Origin: an uncultured Acidobacteriia bacterium
GTDB lineage: Bacteria > Acidobacteriota > Terriglobia > Bryobacterales > Bryobacteraceae
Direction of reading: 5' to 3'
Length of the DNA stretch: 34,101 nt
NCBI GenBank assembly: GCA_903925975.1
Contig: CAIYHG010000155.1
Coordinates: forward strand, 1-34,101
A model generated the notes under the pieces. That model searched no databases and was not told the origin of the DNA. It was given only the letters and a program-made list of their open reading frames with translations. Every line of letters begins with the position of its first letter. The stretch's first letter is position 1. A program made the position numbers and the translations under genes. This document shows, in pieces, positions 8,154-15,473 of the stretch.

Positions 8154-9311
8154 ATGAGGAACAAAGCAATCACAACGGGTCTTCTATTGAGCATGGGAGT
8201 ATTGAGCCTGGGATTCGCGGCCGCTGCTGCGGAGCCTCCGTCGGTCAACATCAGCAACGGCGTGGTAAAGGCTAAGCTGTGGCTGACGGACTCCAAGGAC
8301 GGCTACTACCGGAGCACCCGCTTCGACTGGTCGGGCTCCGTTTGGAGCCTGGAATCCGGCGGGCATTCCTACTTCGGGCAGTGGAACCCGCGCTACGATC
8401 CATTGGGGCCCAGTTCGATTACCGGACCGGTGGAAGACTACACTCCCCTGCACTACACCGAAGCGAAGCCCGGTGAGACGTTCGTGAAGATCGGCGTGGG
8501 CGTGCTGAAGAAGATCGACGACCAGCCGTACCGCATCAACACCGTTTACGAAATGCTGGACATCGGCAAGTGGACCGTGCGCTCGGGCCCCGATTTCGTG
8601 GAGTACCGGCACGAGCTCGCCGATCCGAAGACCGGCTACGGCTACATCTACACGAAGACCGTCCGGCTGACTGCGGGTAAACCGCAAATGACGATCGACC
8701 ACAACCTCAAGAACACGGGCACGACGCCGATCGCGACCAATGTCTATAATCACGGCTTCTTCATGCTGGATGCGCAGCCGACCGGCCCCGACTTCACCGT
8801 GACCTTCCCGTGGGAGGCCAAGGCCGAGCGCGACATGGCCCCGGCGGCTGCGGTGAAGGGCAAGCAGATCGTCTATCTGCTGGAGCTCCAGACGAATCCG
8901 AATCAGGGTGGCGCGGCAGCGGCTCCAGCCGTCGCCGCGGCTGGCGGTGGCAGGGGTGCTGGCGCTCCCGGCGCTGCGCCTGCAGTCGCTGCACCAGGCG
9001 GTGCTCAGGCCAACGGCGGTGGCCGGGCCGCTGGCGCTCCGGCTGCCGCCGGACCCCCGACTGGCGCGAGTTCGGTCATTACTGGGTTCAGCCTGACGGA
9101 CCCGAAGGATTTCGACATTCGCGTGGAGAACAAAAAGACCGGCGCGGGAATCCGGATCACGGGCGACCACCCGCTCTGGCGGATCAACTTCTGGTCCACC
9201 CGGGCCACTGTGTGCCCGGAGGCTTACGTCGAAGTGAAAGCAGACCCCGGCAAGGAAACCTCCTGGCGGCTGACGTACGATTTCTACTCACTGCCGGCAG
9301 CCGGGCGTTAA
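8154..9311 (+). CDS. Secreted galactose-mutarotase-like (aldose 1-epimerase-like) protein
   Basis: 385 residues. A signal peptide (LLLSMGVLSLGFAAAAAEP) follows the ATG at 8154, 6 nt after the ribosome-binding site GAAGGG. The body resembles the galactose mutarotase/aldose 1-epimerase beta-supersandwich: N-terminal strands with NGVVKAKLWLTDSKDGYY, a central HNLKNTGTTPIATNVYNHGF, and a C-terminal RINFWSTRATVCPEAYVEV ahead of WRLTYDFYSL. This assignment is by pattern only, and I could not place a full catalytic His/Glu set. Residues 248 to about 306 (8895-9071) form a low-complexity Gly/Ala/Pro loop inserted into the fold. It lies downstream of two receptors, so sugar processing in the periplasm is a reasonable guess. 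It could also be a non-catalytic carbohydrate-binding relative. Confidence 0.65.
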   Translation: MRNKAITTGLLLSMGVLSLGFAAAAAEPPSVNISNGVVKAKLWLTDSKDGYYRSTRFDWSGSVWSLESGGHSYFGQWNPRYDPLGPSSITGPVEDYTPLHYTEAKPGETFVKIGVGVLKKIDDQPYRINTVYEMLDIGKWTVRSGPDFVEYRHELADPKTGYGYIYTKTVRLTAGKPQMTIDHNLKNTGTTPIATNVYNHGFFMLDAQPTGPDFTVTFPWEAKAERDMAPAAAVKGKQIVYLLELQTNPNQGGAAAAPAVAAAGGGRGAGAPGAAPAVAAPGGAQANGGGRAAGAPAAAGPPTGASSVITGFSLTDPKDFDIRVENKKTGAGIRITGDHPLWRINFWSTRATVCPEAYVEVKADPGKETSWRLTYDFYSLPAAGR

Positions 9312-9338
9312 ACCGACCCAGATTGGCCAAGCGCGCGT

Positions 9339-9363
9339 CGCTGCCGGCTTAGTGCCGGCGGCG
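9339..9363. terminator. Hairpin between convergent genes
   Basis: A 10-bp stem with one wobble (core GCCGGC at 9343-9348 and 9354-9359, loop TTAGT) lies 27 nt after the mutarotase-like gene and before the end of the opposing brnA. No clear T run follows, so termination is only likely. Confidence 0.4.
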
Positions 9364-9497
9364 CGCCGTTTGACTAGGCCGTTATTCGGAAGCATGCTCC
9401 CGGCATGCTGCGGTAATTCGGCCATCTAAGATACCGGATGAACCCGGGGCCGTTCACTTCGTCTTCCGTCTCGTTCCGGACCCCTGTCCAACGCGCG

Positions 9498-9752
9498 CTA
9501 CGACGCTTTCTGGAGTTCTTCGCGAATCACGCGCCGCACGATGTCCTCGATCTGAGGGGCCTTCTTGCCTTCGATGTACTCGCGGAGCACGGCATTGATG
9601 GCCGTTTGGTAGTTGCCGCCGCCCGATTCTTCCGCTTCATTCCGGAAGAAATCTAGGATATCGGCATCAAGCCGGATCGTGATGCGCTCTTTGCCGGGTT
9701 GCTGGGGGAGCACCGGGCCGCGCTTGCCTTTGCTGAAATCATAGCCCTTCAT
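9498..9752 (-). CDS. brnA: BrnA-like antitoxin (ribbon-helix-helix)
   Basis: 84 residues, antitoxin partner of the preceding BrnT. The conserved BrnA/CopG-like segment is ERITIRLDADILDFFRNEA followed by YQTAINAVLREYI, where the first strand would contact DNA and the helices dimerise. Members of this family bind and neutralise BrnT and repress their own operon. The start at 9752 (protein begins MKGYDFSKGKRGPV) is chosen because AAAGGAG lies 7 nt upstream, inside the end of brnT. The two genes overlap by 14 nt, so translation is probably coupled. Upstream in-frame ATGs at 9773 and 9818 lack a ribosome-binding site. Confidence 0.85.
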   Translation of the reverse strand: MKGYDFSKGKRGPVLPQQPGKERITIRLDADILDFFRNEAEESGGGNYQTAINAVLREYIEGKKAPQIEDIVRRVIREELQKAS

Positions 9753-10017
9753 TCTCGTACTCCTTTCGCTCATGGGGTTCTGCCGGGCGCGCCGAGATGC
9801 GCCGGATGTCGTCGCCACGCCACGCGTAAGCTACCACCAGAAGCCGTCCCAGTGGGTCTAGGCCCAAGGTCACGAAACGCGGCTCTGCCGGGTCCGATTC
9901 GTTGTCGAGCACCGTAATCGCGCGTAGATCGTCGAGGGCCAGCGCCGCATCGGGGAAGCGGATGTCGTGCTTCTTGACGTTGGCCCTCGCCTTGGCCGGA
10001 TCCCAGATGATCGCCAC
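9739..10017 (-). CDS. brnT: BrnT-like ribonuclease toxin
   Basis: 92 residues, start GTG at 10017. Family hallmarks are the opening IIWDPAKARANVKKHDI, the middle RFVTLGLDPLGRLLVVAYAWRG and the closing IRRISARPAEPHERKEYEN. BrnT toxins adopt a RelE-like fold and inhibit translation through RNA cleavage until bound by BrnA. The order toxin first, antitoxin second is normal for this family. A perfect palindrome sits 7 bp before the start codon and is the likely BrnA/BrnT binding site. The gene lies directly downstream of the tRNA-Val on the same strand, a common position for acquired modules. Confidence 0.88.
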   Translation of the reverse strand: MAIIWDPAKARANVKKHDIRFPDAALALDDLRAITVLDNESDPAEPRFVTLGLDPLGRLLVVAYAWRGDDIRRISARPAEPHERKEYENEGL

Positions 10018-10024
10018 GCTTTAG

Positions 10025-10042
10025 TGTACATCAGTATGTACA
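10025..10042. promoter_or_regulatory. Predicted BrnA/BrnT operator
   Basis: The inverted repeat TGTACAT (10025-10031), 4-nt spacer CAGT, ATGTACA (10036-10042) is perfect on both arms. On the minus strand it overlaps a -10-like TACACT whose last base is 5 nt before the brnT GTG. Protein bound here would block the promoter. Confidence 0.65.
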
Positions 10043-10148
10043 AGAAAAAGCGTCCCGGACCATCGCGCAGGGGCTGGGCTCGACAGCGATTCGGTTAAGT
10101 GCGACAAATTGGCGTAGATCCCAGAGTCCGGAAGGAGTGGCTAAGGAG

Positions 10149-10225
10149 TGGTGGGCTTGACAGAACTCGAATCTGTGACCTCCTGCGTGTCAAGCAGGCG
10201 CTCTAACCAACTGAGCTACAAGCCC
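10149..10225 (-). tRNA. tRNA-Val (anticodon GAC)
   Basis: A complete cloverleaf on the minus strand. The 7-bp acceptor pairs GGGCTTG with CAAGCCC. The D arm is GCTCAGTTGGTTAGAGC. The anticodon stem CCTGC/GCAGG holds loop TTGACAC (anticodon GAC, valine). The T arm is ACAGA-TTCGAGT-TCTGT. The 3' CCA is encoded (complement of 10149-10151). Confidence 0.95.
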
Positions 10226-10388
10226 ACAAAAACAACCAAAACTGAAGTCCAACTACTGCCGAAATCGGAGTCCAACTGCCGTCCCCGATTCTAACGCAAG
10301 ACATGATGGAGTCCAAATAGAGGCCCAATCATCTCCCCGTAAAGCCATGAAACCACAAGAGATTTTTCCGTAACCCATTGACCGGAGT

Positions 10389-10428
10389 TGCGTGTCAAGG
10401 AAGCGCTCTAACCGACTGAGCTACGGGC
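10389..10428 (-). pseudogene. 5' half of a tRNA (tRNA-Val-like remnant)
   Basis: Reading the minus strand from 10428: acceptor 5' strand GCCCGTA, D arm GCTCAGTCGGTTAGAGC, then CTTCC and the anticodon loop TTGACAC (GAC, valine). After the loop the expected GGAAG is missing, the anticodon stem cannot close, and no T arm follows. The break lies within the 11-nt sequence shared with the intact tRNA (10184-10194). The acceptor sequence differs from that of the intact tRNA, so it derives from another tRNA gene or has diverged. Confidence 0.75.
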
Positions 10429-10496
10429 ACTCTCTCGGTGGGACTGAAACCAAAAGTATACCACGCGACTGCCGTGCCTTCCCACCCTTCGGCGGT

Positions 10497-11447
10497 TTAC
10501 TCCACGAGCGAAAGGACCGTCAGCGGCGCGTTGCCTTCCAGTCGGTTATTGACGAAAAGGAAGAGCATCTTTTGGTCCTCCCGCGCCCGTCCGATCAGGA
10601 TGCGCATCGAGTCGCGCGCCTCCGGGTTGGGGTCCTTAATCTCAGTGTAGGGGGCGAATGCGGCGACAGCGTCTTCGTAGGGGCGGCCACGGCGCAGCAG
10701 GGCGCGGCATACCAGAAAGTCGGCCGTGGCCGAATCCGGAATCGCGATCTGGTCGCGCAATTCGGGCATCCGCGCCCAAGCGTTATAGACGTGCGCCACC
10801 TGGTGCGTGCGGAGGCAGGCGAAGTAATCCTTTTCGAGAAACTCCGGGTTGCGGATCTCGACGGCGTAGCGGAACTCGGGCGGCAGCGAGGCCAGGAAGG
10901 GATCGAGCGCGTCCAGAAAGGCGCTGATGTCGCCGAAGCCCGGTTTGGTCACGGGGCCAAATTCCAGGATGATCGGCCCGGTCTTCTCGCGATAGGGCAG
11001 CAGCGGGCGCAGGAACAGATTGGTGAACGCCTGGCTATCGAGGAACATCTCGTTTTCACGTCCGGCCTGCGGGCCGTAGCGCAGGTGCTTCGGGAAGACT
11101 TTGCAGGTGATCTGTTCCGGGGCCTTGAAGGCGAACTGAAAATTTCCGGGCGTTTGCGCGAACAGCTTACGCCAGAACTCGTCCTTCGGGAATTGGTAGA
11201 AGGCGAAATCGCCGCACACCGCGGGGAACGTTTCCGCGTACTCGCGCAAACATTCGGCCTCGAAGAGGCGGCGGGAGAAGTGGCCGCGCGAAAGATACCG
11301 CTCGCGCGAATACACCTGCCCCAGCCAGCCCTCGTACTTCCACGAACTGCCGCCGATCAGGACATTCCGCGCGGCCAGCGCGCGCAGCCGGGCCGCCAGA
11401 CCATCGCGGTCGAAACCTTCGCCTTCGGAAAAAAGCGGACCTACCAC
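10497..11447 (-). CDS. DUF72 family protein (YecE-like)
   Basis: 316 residues, of the DUF72/YecE family. This family has a TIM-barrel-like fold and no settled biochemical role. Recognisable family segments are IGGSSWKYEGWLGQVYS near the N-terminus, FAFYQFPKDEFWRKL, FQFAFKAPEQITCK, GPIILEFGP, and the C-terminal LFVNNRLEGNAP. The GTG start at 11447 overlaps the 3' end of the gamma-glutamyltransferase gene by 7 nt, so the two are cotranscribed and probably translationally coupled. Nothing suggests a shared pathway. The gene runs to just beyond the tRNA remnant. Confidence 0.85.
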   Translation of the reverse strand: MVGPLFSEGEGFDRDGLAARLRALAARNVLIGGSSWKYEGWLGQVYSRERYLSRGHFSRRLFEAECLREYAETFPAVCGDFAFYQFPKDEFWRKLFAQTPGNFQFAFKAPEQITCKVFPKHLRYGPQAGRENEMFLDSQAFTNLFLRPLLPYREKTGPIILEFGPVTKPGFGDISAFLDALDPFLASLPPEFRYAVEIRNPEFLEKDYFACLRTHQVAHVYNAWARMPELRDQIAIPDSATADFLVCRALLRRGRPYEDAVAAFAPYTEIKDPNPEARDSMRILIGRAREDQKMLFLFVNNRLEGNAPLTVLSLVE

Positions 11448-13273
11448 GCCATCGCATCCCTGAAGTAATACGGGTCGGCGCCCGCTTCAATCAATCCCGA
11501 GGGATTGGACCGGACCAGTACAGGCGCGGCGCCGCTGTTGTAGCGGCTGCGCATTTCCACCAGGTGCTTGCGAGCCTTCAGGTTGTTCACGACGTCGGCC
11601 GGCGTGCGCTCGTCAAGCAGCAGGCTGCCCGGGTTCATCGCGTGATTATCGAAACTCGAAACCAGATGCTCGGTCTGGAAGCGGGGCGCCTCGACGGCAG
11701 CTTCCGCGTTCATGCCCCAGAGGATGGAATTGAACATCACCTGCATGAGCGACTGCTCCTGGTTATCGCCGCCTGGAGTCGAAAGCGCAAGGAAAACGTT
11801 ATTGGCGCTGGTCACGATGGTCGGGCTGAGGGTTACGCGCGGACGCTTTCCCGGCGCGAGTTCATTGGGGTGGCCGGGTACCAGCAGAAATGTCTGCGCG
11901 CGCTGCGTTAGGGGAACGCCAGTATCTCCGGCGATGTACGACGGCATCCATGCGCCCGAAGGGGTCGCCGAGAAGACCACGCCATCCTTGTCAATCACGT
12001 CCACGCAGGTGGTGTCCTTGGCCATCAGCGCGTCATCGATAACGCGGTGGGCAATCTGCGAATAGAACGGGTGCTTGGGCGGATTCGGCTCCACGTCGCC
12101 CGGCCGGAAATCCATGGACGCATCGGCGCCGATGAGCGCGCGGCGCGTAGCGGCGTATTCCTTGGTGAGCAGCGCCTCGGGGATCTTCACGAACTTCGGG
12201 TCGCCGTAATACGTGTCGCGGTCGGCGTAGGCCAGTTTGAGCGCCTCGGCCATGGTGTGGATATACGGCGCCGAGTTCTGCCCCATCGCCGTGAGGTCGT
12301 AGCCCTCCAGGATGTTCAGCGCTTCGAGCATCGCCGGACCCTGACTCCAGAAACCGGGCTTGTAGACAGTGTAGCCGTGGAAGGTGGTGGAGACGGCATC
12401 CTCAGGCTCGATTCGGAACGCCGCCATATCTTCGTAGCGCAGGAGGCCGCCGTTCTGCTTCGAAAACTCGCCGATGCGGCGGGCCACGTCGCCGCGGTAG
12501 AAGTAGTCGCGGACCGCGTCGATTGCCTGTATGCGCGATGCGCCCGTGGCCAGCGCCTGCTTTTCCGCGGCTACCATCGAACGCAGCGTGCGCGCCAGAT
12601 CGGTCTGGCGCAGAATCTCACCGGCCTGGGGAGCGCGCCCCGTGGGTATGAAGACGCGCCGCGAGGCGGGCCACTGCATGAGGTACTCCGCGCTGCGCGC
12701 GATGGAACTCGCCCTCATTTCATCCAGCGGAAAACCGTCGGCCAGATCAATCGCGGGCTGCACAACTTCGGCGAACGATTTGGTTCCGAAGTCGCGCAGA
12801 GCCACAAGCGCGCCCTCGGGCAGCCCGGGGACCAGAGCCGGAAGAATGCCGGCCACGGGCACCCAGTCCTTCAGCCCTTTCGGGTCGGGCTCATCGAGCA
12901 TATCCAGCGCCGTGAGTTTGTGCTGCCGGAAGAAATCGGCCGTCGCCAGTTGAGGCATCGTGCCCACGCCGGCGATGGCGTGAACCTTGCCGTCGCGCGT
13001 GCGTATGAGGATGGGAGCTTCCCCGCCGAGGCCGAGGTGAGAAAACTCGGTCACGGAAGCCGCGAGCAGCGTGGCCACTCCGGCATCCACGGCGTTGCCG
13101 CCGGCGAAGAAGACGCGCATGCCCGCTGCCGTGGCGTATTCGCTTCCGGCGGCGACGGCGCCGTGAGTGCCGCGTGAAGGCGTGCGCACCAGCCGCTCGG
13201 CCTGCCGGCGCTGCTGGCCTGACCCGGCGCCCAGAACCATCGCGAGCAACAAGACCACTCTGAGTCTGGTCAT
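11441..13273 (-). CDS. Gamma-glutamyltransferase family protein
   Basis: 610 residues with an N-terminal signal peptide (VVLLLAMVLGAGSG), so periplasmic or secreted. Gamma-glutamyltranspeptidases mature by autocatalytic cleavage before a Thr that becomes the nucleophile. Here the corresponding site is DTTCVDVIDKDG (Thr421-Thr422), followed by the conserved STPGGDNQEQ segment near residue 500. The usual TTH is TTC, a variation of unknown effect. The N-terminal AGGNAVDAGVATLL and GLGGEAPILIRT segments also match the family. Substrates would be glutathione or gamma-glutamyl peptides, but some family members are acylases, so specificity is open. A TACAAT -10-like box ends 9 nt before the ATG. Confidence 0.88.
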   Translation of the reverse strand: MTRLRVVLLLAMVLGAGSGQQRRQAERLVRTPSRGTHGAVAAGSEYATAAGMRVFFAGGNAVDAGVATLLAASVTEFSHLGLGGEAPILIRTRDGKVHAIAGVGTMPQLATADFFRQHKLTALDMLDEPDPKGLKDWVPVAGILPALVPGLPEGALVALRDFGTKSFAEVVQPAIDLADGFPLDEMRASSIARSAEYLMQWPASRRVFIPTGRAPQAGEILRQTDLARTLRSMVAAEKQALATGASRIQAIDAVRDYFYRGDVARRIGEFSKQNGGLLRYEDMAAFRIEPEDAVSTTFHGYTVYKPGFWSQGPAMLEALNILEGYDLTAMGQNSAPYIHTMAEALKLAYADRDTYYGDPKFVKIPEALLTKEYAATRRALIGADASMDFRPGDVEPNPPKHPFYSQIAHRVIDDALMAKDTTCVDVIDKDGVVFSATPSGAWMPSYIAGDTGVPLTQRAQTFLLVPGHPNELAPGKRPRVTLSPTIVTSANNVFLALSTPGGDNQEQSLMQVMFNSILWGMNAEAAVEAPRFQTEHLVSSFDNHAMNPGSLLLDERTPADVVNNLKARKHLVEMRSRYNSGAAPVLVRSNPSGLIEAGADPYYFRDAMAW

Positions 13274-13282
13274 AATGTTCTC

Positions 13283-13288
13283 ATTGTA
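13283..13288 (-). promoter_or_regulatory. -10 box (TACAAT) of the gamma-glutamyltransferase gene
   Basis: TACAAT on the minus strand ends 9 nt before the start codon, so the transcript would begin at or next to the ATG. No convincing -35 box is seen. Confidence 0.4.
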
Positions 13289-13332
13289 TTAGAAGGGCCC
13301 GGCGCCCAAGCGCGGCATCGGCTTTCGCGCGA

Positions 13333-13338
13333 TATAAT
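13333..13338 (+). promoter_or_regulatory. -10 box (TATAAT) of the DinB-like gene
   Basis: A consensus TATAAT ends 10 nt before the ATG at 13349, and no ribosome-binding site fits in between. This suggests a leaderless or nearly leaderless transcript. No clear -35 box is seen. Confidence 0.5.
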
Positions 13339-13348
13339 CGGTTCGCGC

Positions 13349-13834
13349 ATGTCCCCTACACCCGATGTCTTGGAACGATTCCGCCGCGGCCCAGAGCTGC
13401 TGGCCGTGGTCCTTACCGGCGTTTTCGGAGAGGAAGAGGATTTCGAGGCCGCCCCTGGAAAATGGACAATCCGGCAAATTGCCGCCCACCTTGCCGATTC
13501 CGAAGTGGTGGCCGCCCACCGCATCCGGCAGGAGCTGGCGGAAGAAAACCCACAACTGATAGCCGTGGATCAGGATGCCTGGGCCTCTGGGCTGGGCTAC
13601 GCGCGCCGCAAGGTCAAACAATCGCTCGAAACTTTCCGCCGCCTGCGCGCCGAGAATCACGACCTGCTGAAAGATACACTGGCGAGCGCCTGCGAACGCC
13701 GGGGCATACATTCCCAGGACGGGCCCCTCACGCTGCAGCAACTCGTGGAGCGCCACGCCGTGCACGTGGAATCCCACGCGCGGCAGATTCAGGCAATCCG
13801 CGACGCGTACCGGAAGGCCAAGGGCAAGGCGTAG
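13349..13834 (+). CDS. DinB-like domain protein
   Basis: 161 residues, of the DinB/YfiT-like four-helix-bundle superfamily. Many members are metal-dependent enzymes, some of them thiol (bacillithiol or mycothiol) transferases. The usual three-histidine metal site is visible as His47 (IAAHLADSE) with His139 and His143 (RHAVHVESHARQI). WTIRQIAAHLADSE is the typical first motif. The start at 13349 has no ribosome-binding site but lies directly behind a consensus -10 box. It is divergent from the gamma-glutamyltransferase gene across 75 bp. The link to thiol chemistry (gamma-glutamyl/glutathione turnover next to a DinB-like protein) is suggestive only. Confidence 0.8.
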   Translation: MSPTPDVLERFRRGPELLAVVLTGVFGEEEDFEAAPGKWTIRQIAAHLADSEVVAAHRIRQELAEENPQLIAVDQDAWASGLGYARRKVKQSLETFRRLRAENHDLLKDTLASACERRGIHSQDGPLTLQQLVERHAVHVESHARQIQAIRDAYRKAKGKA

Positions 13835-13906
13835 CCAGGCCTTCGTCAACCCTTGTTCCATCGAGCGGCAGTACGATGTAAGATTGATTCGCGAACGGAA
13901 CGGACT

Positions 13907-15355
13907 ATGAATACTGGATTGGAAGACCTCAAACCGAAAGCTCTGTGGAAGCACTTTCAGGCGATTGCCGCTATTCCCCGCGCTTCCGGAAAGGAAGCCG
14001 CGGCGCGCGCCTACGTGCTCGCGCAGGCCGAAAGGCTCGGGCTGAAATACGAAGAGGACGGTGTGGGCAACATCATTGTCCGGAAGCCTGCGAGCAAAGG
14101 CCGGGAGGGCGCCCCCACGGCGGCCTTGCAGGGACACCTGGACATGGTGTGCGAAAAGAACGAAGGCACGGCGCACAACTTCGATACAGACCCCATCCGC
14201 CTGGTGCGCGACGGAGACTGGCTCAAGGCGGACGGAACCACGCTGGGGGCCGATAATGGCGGCGGCGTGGCGGCCGCGCTGGCCATGATGGAAAGCGAGG
14301 ACGTGGCCCACGGTCCGCTTGAGTTCGTATTCACCGTCGATGAAGAGAGCGGGCTGACCGGCGCCTCGGAGTTCCCTAGCGGGGTTCTGCGCGCGAAGTA
14401 CTTTCTGAATCTCGACGGCGAGGAGGAAGGCACGCTCTGCATCGGCTGCGCGGGCGGGCTGAACACGGTGGCGAGAAAGGCGGTTGAACGCCAGCCGGCG
14501 CCGGCGGGAGAAGCGTGGCGCATCAAAGTGTCGGGGCTTCAGGGCGGGCACTCGGGGCTCGATATTAACAAGGGCCGGGGGAACGCGCTGCGCGTCGTGG
14601 GCCGCGTGCTCGAAACCGTACTCGACCGCCTGCGTGCGTCCGTGGCCGAAGTTCAGGGCGGCAGCAAACACAACGCGATTCCGCGCGAGGCGTTCGCCAT
14701 CGTAGTGGTGAAAGCCGGACAAGGCGCCACGCTCGAATCCATCGTTTCCGCAATCGAAGCCGAAGTGCGCTCCGAATTCGGCGCCTTTGACCCCGATGCG
14801 AAGATCACAGTGGAGAGCGTTGCACGCCCGGTCGAGGTTATCTCGGCTGCCGATGCGTTGGCGGTAACTGCACTGTTAACTGCGCTGCCCCACGGGATGC
14901 TGGCGATGAGCCCCGACGTTCCCGGCCTCGTACAGACATCCACCAACCTGGCGACCCTGGCGATGCCCGAGGGCGCAGTGGAATTCGGAACCAGCCAGCG
15001 GAGTTCGATTGAGAGCAGCAAACTGGCGACGGGGCGCATGGTGGCGACCGTTTTCGGGATGGCGGGCTTCGAGGTAAGGCGAGCGGGCGGATACCCCGGC
15101 TGGAAGCCGGAGCCCAAGAGCGAGATCGTGCAACTGGCGCAGGCCGTACACAAAGACGTTCTGGGTTCGACCCCGGAGCTGGTGGCGATGCACGCCGGCC
15201 TGGAGTGCGGCGTGATCGGCGAGAAGCATCCGGGGATGCAGATGCTCTCGTTCGGCCCGCACATCGTAGACGTTCACAGCCCCAGCGAACGGCTGAAGAT
15301 CTCTTCCGTGGAACCCTTCTGGCGTTTCCTGACGGCTCTGCTCGAACGCGTGTAA
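13907..15355 (+). CDS. pepD: Aminoacyl-histidine dipeptidase (cytosol non-specific dipeptidase)
   Basis: 482 residues, M20 metallopeptidase family, PepD type; hydrolyses a broad range of dipeptides in the cytoplasm using two zinc ions. Visible motifs in this numbering are LQGHLDMVCEKN with ligand His77 and Asp79, LGADNGGGVAAALA with bridging Asp116, and TVDEESGLTGA with catalytic Glu146 and ligand Glu147. LNLDGEEEGTL carries Asp170, and VDVHSPSERLKISS near the C-terminus carries the last metal His. GLQGGHSGLDINKGRGNA is the lid-domain signature. ATG 13907 is preferred over 13853 because family proteins begin about here (LEDLKPKALWKHF). No signal peptide. A strong hairpin terminator follows. 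Confidence 0.93.
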   Translation: MNTGLEDLKPKALWKHFQAIAAIPRASGKEAAARAYVLAQAERLGLKYEEDGVGNIIVRKPASKGREGAPTAALQGHLDMVCEKNEGTAHNFDTDPIRLVRDGDWLKADGTTLGADNGGGVAAALAMMESEDVAHGPLEFVFTVDEESGLTGASEFPSGVLRAKYFLNLDGEEEGTLCIGCAGGLNTVARKAVERQPAPAGEAWRIKVSGLQGGHSGLDINKGRGNALRVVGRVLETVLDRLRASVAEVQGGSKHNAIPREAFAIVVVKAGQGATLESIVSAIEAEVRSEFGAFDPDAKITVESVARPVEVISAADALAVTALLTALPHGMLAMSPDVPGLVQTSTNLATLAMPEGAVEFGTSQRSSIESSKLATGRMVATVFGMAGFEVRRAGGYPGWKPEPKSEIVQLAQAVHKDVLGSTPELVAMHAGLECGVIGEKHPGMQMLSFGPHIVDVHSPSERLKISSVEPFWRFLTALLERV

Positions 15356-15357
15356 GC

Positions 15358-15404
15358 TTCAGGCGCCGGACCGGGCCGCATCCGGCCGGCGCCTGAACCG
15401 TTTT
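15358..15404 (+). terminator. Terminator of pepD
   Basis: A perfect 12-bp stem pairs TTCAGGCGCCGG (15358-15369) with CCGGCGCCTGAA (15386-15397). It is extended by an inner CCGG/CCGG pairing (15371-15374 with 15382-15385) and followed by CCGTTTT. Confidence 0.8.
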
Positions 15405-15473
15405 GTGAATATCCGCACATTTTTTTCTGCGCCTAATCCGCCGCGGCCGAAATCACATAAGCGGAGATACAAA

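Noticed and set aside
10236-10320. Three GAGTCCAA-like direct repeats between the tRNA and its half copy
   Set aside because: They are short, imperfect and irregularly spaced. There is no hairpin or coding link, and they are not array-like.
13289-14722. 477-residue minus-strand frame across the DinB-like and pepD genes
   Set aside because: It is antisense to two well-supported genes and has no domain pattern.
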